From: an uncultured Peptococcaceae bacterium
GTDB taxonomy: Bacteria; Bacillota; Desulfotomaculia; Desulfotomaculales; Desulfallaceae
Assembly (NCBI GenBank): GCA_913064925.1
Contig: CAJYBN010000018.1
Span: 1-21,876, forward strand
DNA: 21,876 nt
Direction of reading: 5' to 3'
Of the stretch, positions 20,572 to 21,876 are shown in pieces. Positions within the stretch are counted from its first letter, which is position 1; each line of letters begins with the position of its first letter. The notes under the pieces were generated by a model. That model made no database searches and had not been told where the DNA came from. It saw only the letters and a list, made by a program, of their open reading frames with translations. The translations under genes were made by a program, and so were the position numbers.

Positions 20572-21288
20572 ATGCTTACCGAAGACGGGCTACAGTATTT
20601 AATGCAATTTAAAGACATTGAAACCGTTGAAATAGACGGGCTGCAGTATTCATCCAGACCACTTCACCTGATTCCTGAAGCAGCCCCGAATGTATTTACC
20701 ACAAAATCTCTGGCAAGTATTGTTGAACTGATTAACCAGGAACATGACCACCGGCGGCTCAACAACCTTATCGTTCATGTCGCGGAACCTACATGTGTTG
20801 ACGTATATTCAATGCTACGGGATAACCTGGGACGTTTTCACATCTACTCAGCAATTGCGGAACTGCCGACTCAGAATTTCGGCCGTTATATGGATCTGGA
20901 AGAAGCTATTATCCGGCTGAAATCCGCCTTCGTACAGACTGAGACCCGGGACGAACTCATCAAGCTGCTGGGTAACATCAAAGAAGAGGTTGTAAAAACA
21001 AGTAGTGATGATGGAATCAGTCAAACGGTTGTCGCCAAAACGGGAATTGCAACAGTATCAAACGTCACCCTGCCTCCCATCGTCAAATTGGCACCATACC
21101 GGACATTCATTGAAGTGGAACAGCCCGAGGGCGAATTCCTGCTGCGACTTAAGAATGGCCCGGTAGCGGCCTTATTTGAAGCAGATGGCGGGGCATGGAA
21201 AATCCAGGCCCGGAAGAACATCAAGGAATACTTCTTGGACAAGCTTGTGGACCTGGTTGCCGAAGGTAAGGTCATTGTTACCGAATAA
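20572..21288 (+). CDS. Conserved phage early protein, possibly DUF2303-related
   Basis: 238 residues from ATG 20572, eight bases after AAAAGGGG; GTG 20563 overlaps that site. The C-terminal half has TVSNVTLPPIVKLAPYRTF, EVEQPEGEFLLRL and ALFEADGGAWK, a block I associate with phage proteins found between the replication-terminator-like and DUF2800/recombination genes. The N-terminal half has ELINQEHDHRRLNNLIVHV. A DUF2303-like assignment is tentative. It starts 14 bases after the previous stop and is followed by a hairpin. Confidence 0.65.
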   Translation: MLTEDGLQYLMQFKDIETVEIDGLQYSSRPLHLIPEAAPNVFTTKSLASIVELINQEHDHRRLNNLIVHVAEPTCVDVYSMLRDNLGRFHIYSAIAELPTQNFGRYMDLEEAIIRLKSAFVQTETRDELIKLLGNIKEEVVKTSSDDGISQTVVAKTGIATVSNVTLPPIVKLAPYRTFIEVEQPEGEFLLRLKNGPVAALFEADGGAWKIQARKNIKEYFLDKLVDLVAEGKVIVTE

Positions 21289-21293
21289 AAAGC

Positions 21294-21318
21294 GCCCCGG
21301 TCATAACCTGGCCGGGGC
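21294..21318 (+). other. GC-rich intercistronic hairpin
   Basis: GCCCCGG (21294-21300) pairs with CCGGGGC (21312-21318). No T tract, so more likely an mRNA-stabilising or weakly terminating element between two phage genes. Confidence 0.55.
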
Positions 21319-21364
21319 CACAGAAAAAACAACACCAATTTAAGTATATAGGAGGAACTCGCAA

Positions 21365-21820
21365 ATGGAAATAACCGTTAACGTTAATATTAATGCTCCT
21401 GAACTATCAGCAGCTATTCTCAGCTTGGCTTCTGCCTTGTCAGCTGCTCCTGTGTCGGCTGTATTATCCACTAAACCCGTAAAAGAGATGAAAAGCAAAT
21501 CCGAATTTTCGTTTAACCTTAAGGAATCTGCCCAGGATGCAAAACCTGCTGGCAAACCTGCTAAAAAGCCCGAGCCTGTACAGGAATCCGAATCAGAACC
21601 CGAGTCCCAGCCAGAACCAGAAGCTGAATCCCAATCTGAACCTGAATCGGCCCCTACCGTAACACTGGAGCAAGTCCGGGCCAAACTGGCGGCCCTGGCT
21701 CAGGCAGGCAAGCAGGCGCAGGTGAAAAAACTGATCAACGACTTTGGTGCTTCCAAACTGACGGAAATACCGGCTGAGAAATACCCTGAACTGCTGGCCG
21801 CGGCGGAGGAGATAGCGTGA
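21365..21820 (+). CDS. Phage protein often annotated as rrp5-like
   Basis: 151 residues from ATG 21365 after AGGAGGAACTC. Three parts: an N-terminal strand and Ala-rich helix (MEITVNVNINAPELSAAIL), a low-complexity acidic linker (about 65-98) of repeated Glu, Ser and Pro (SESEPESQPEPEAESQSEPE), and a conserved C-terminal helical domain VRAKLAALAQAGKQAQVKKL then FGASKLTEIPAEKYPELLAAAEEI. This C-terminal domain occurs in many Firmicute phage early operons beside recombination genes; the rRNA biogenesis label some carry is not supported. The role here is unknown. Its stop overlaps the next start (GTGA). Confidence 0.7.
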   Translation: MEITVNVNINAPELSAAILSLASALSAAPVSAVLSTKPVKEMKSKSEFSFNLKESAQDAKPAGKPAKKPEPVQESESEPESQPEPEAESQSEPESAPTVTLEQVRAKLAALAQAGKQAQVKKLINDFGASKLTEIPAEKYPELLAAAEEIA

Positions 21821-21876
21821 GCGATCATGCTATCCTCTCCCCGTCGAGCGCCCACCGCTGGTTGGCTTGCCCGCTC
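21817..21876 (+). CDS. DUF2800-family protein, N-terminus (continues past window)
   Basis: GTG 21817 overlaps the preceding TGA, with GGAGGAG as ribosome binding site in the previous gene's last codons. The visible 20 residues, MSDHAILSPSSAHRWLACPL, match the characteristic start of phage DUF2800 proteins, RecB/Cas4-like nuclease relatives thought to serve phage recombination. The catalytic part is outside the window. Confidence 0.75.
   Translation, partial: MSDHAILSPSSAHRWLACPL

Larger units (their letters stand above)
16485..21876. mobile_element. Left part of a prophage or phage-like integrative element
   Basis: Begins at the 3' end of tRNA-Pro(GGG) with integrase and repressor on the minus strand, then a rightward block of small early genes and a phage early module: a replication-terminator-like protein, a conserved phage protein, an rrp5-like protein and a DUF2800 protein. 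No structural genes are seen; the element continues past the right edge. attL is taken to be the tRNA 3' half; attR should be a second copy of that sequence outside the window. Confidence 0.85.

Overview
The window comes from a spore-forming, anaerobic Firmicute, most likely a Desulfotomaculum/Pelotomaculum-type member of the Peptococcaceae. The evidence is an acetogen-type MetF, a DnaD/DnaI-type primosome pair, a sporulation sigma factor (SigK), a SleB-like hydrolase, strong AGGAGG ribosome binding sites, frequent GTG/TTG starts, and DUF3786 and DUF1670 family proteins. No database search was possible. Family names rest on recognising motifs in the translations.

Layout. (a) 1-7445 is ordinary chromosome: the 3' end of metF, a convergent gap gene, a YbjQ-like protein and a cysteine hydrolase, a DnaD-like/DnaI-like replication pair, a LysM+SleB hydrolase, a P-loop protein fused to an Asp23/Gls24 domain, a tail-anchored small protein followed by a DUF3786 protein, and a small cytoplasmic CBM25-like protein. 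(b) 7550-8215 holds a tRNA-Pro(CGG) with its own promoter and terminator, then about 480 bases without a conventional gene that contain hairpins, a short degenerate tandem repeat and a 10-codon ORF with an ideal ribosome binding site. (c) 8215-11252 is an operon for an exported LTxxQ protein, an OmpR-type response regulator and a PhoR-type histidine kinase. A TTCACA-N5-TTCACA direct repeat overlaps its promoter.

(d) 11346-15359 is an accessory island, largely GC-rich. It carries a decayed DUF1670 fragment, a two-gene DUF1670 cassette of unknown function, and an IS256-family transposase that has lost its C-terminus and one inverted repeat. (e) 15480-16484 is chromosome again: sigK, intact and on the minus strand, and tRNA-Pro(GGG). 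(f) From 16485 to the right edge lies the left end of a prophage, or phage-like integrative element, probably inserted at tRNA-Pro(GGG). It has a tyrosine integrase, an S24/CI-type repressor, a divergent Cro-like gene with shared operators, several small early genes (one frameshifted), and then an early-region block: a replication-terminator-like protein, a conserved 238-aa phage protein, an rrp5-like protein and the start of a DUF2800 protein. attR lies outside the window.

The most unusual items are the DUF1670 cassette with its apparent internal duplication and decayed relative, the structured intergenic region after tRNA-Pro(CGG), the three-copy operator whose third copy encodes the C-terminus of the Cro-like protein, and the homopolymer frameshift in a phage gene.
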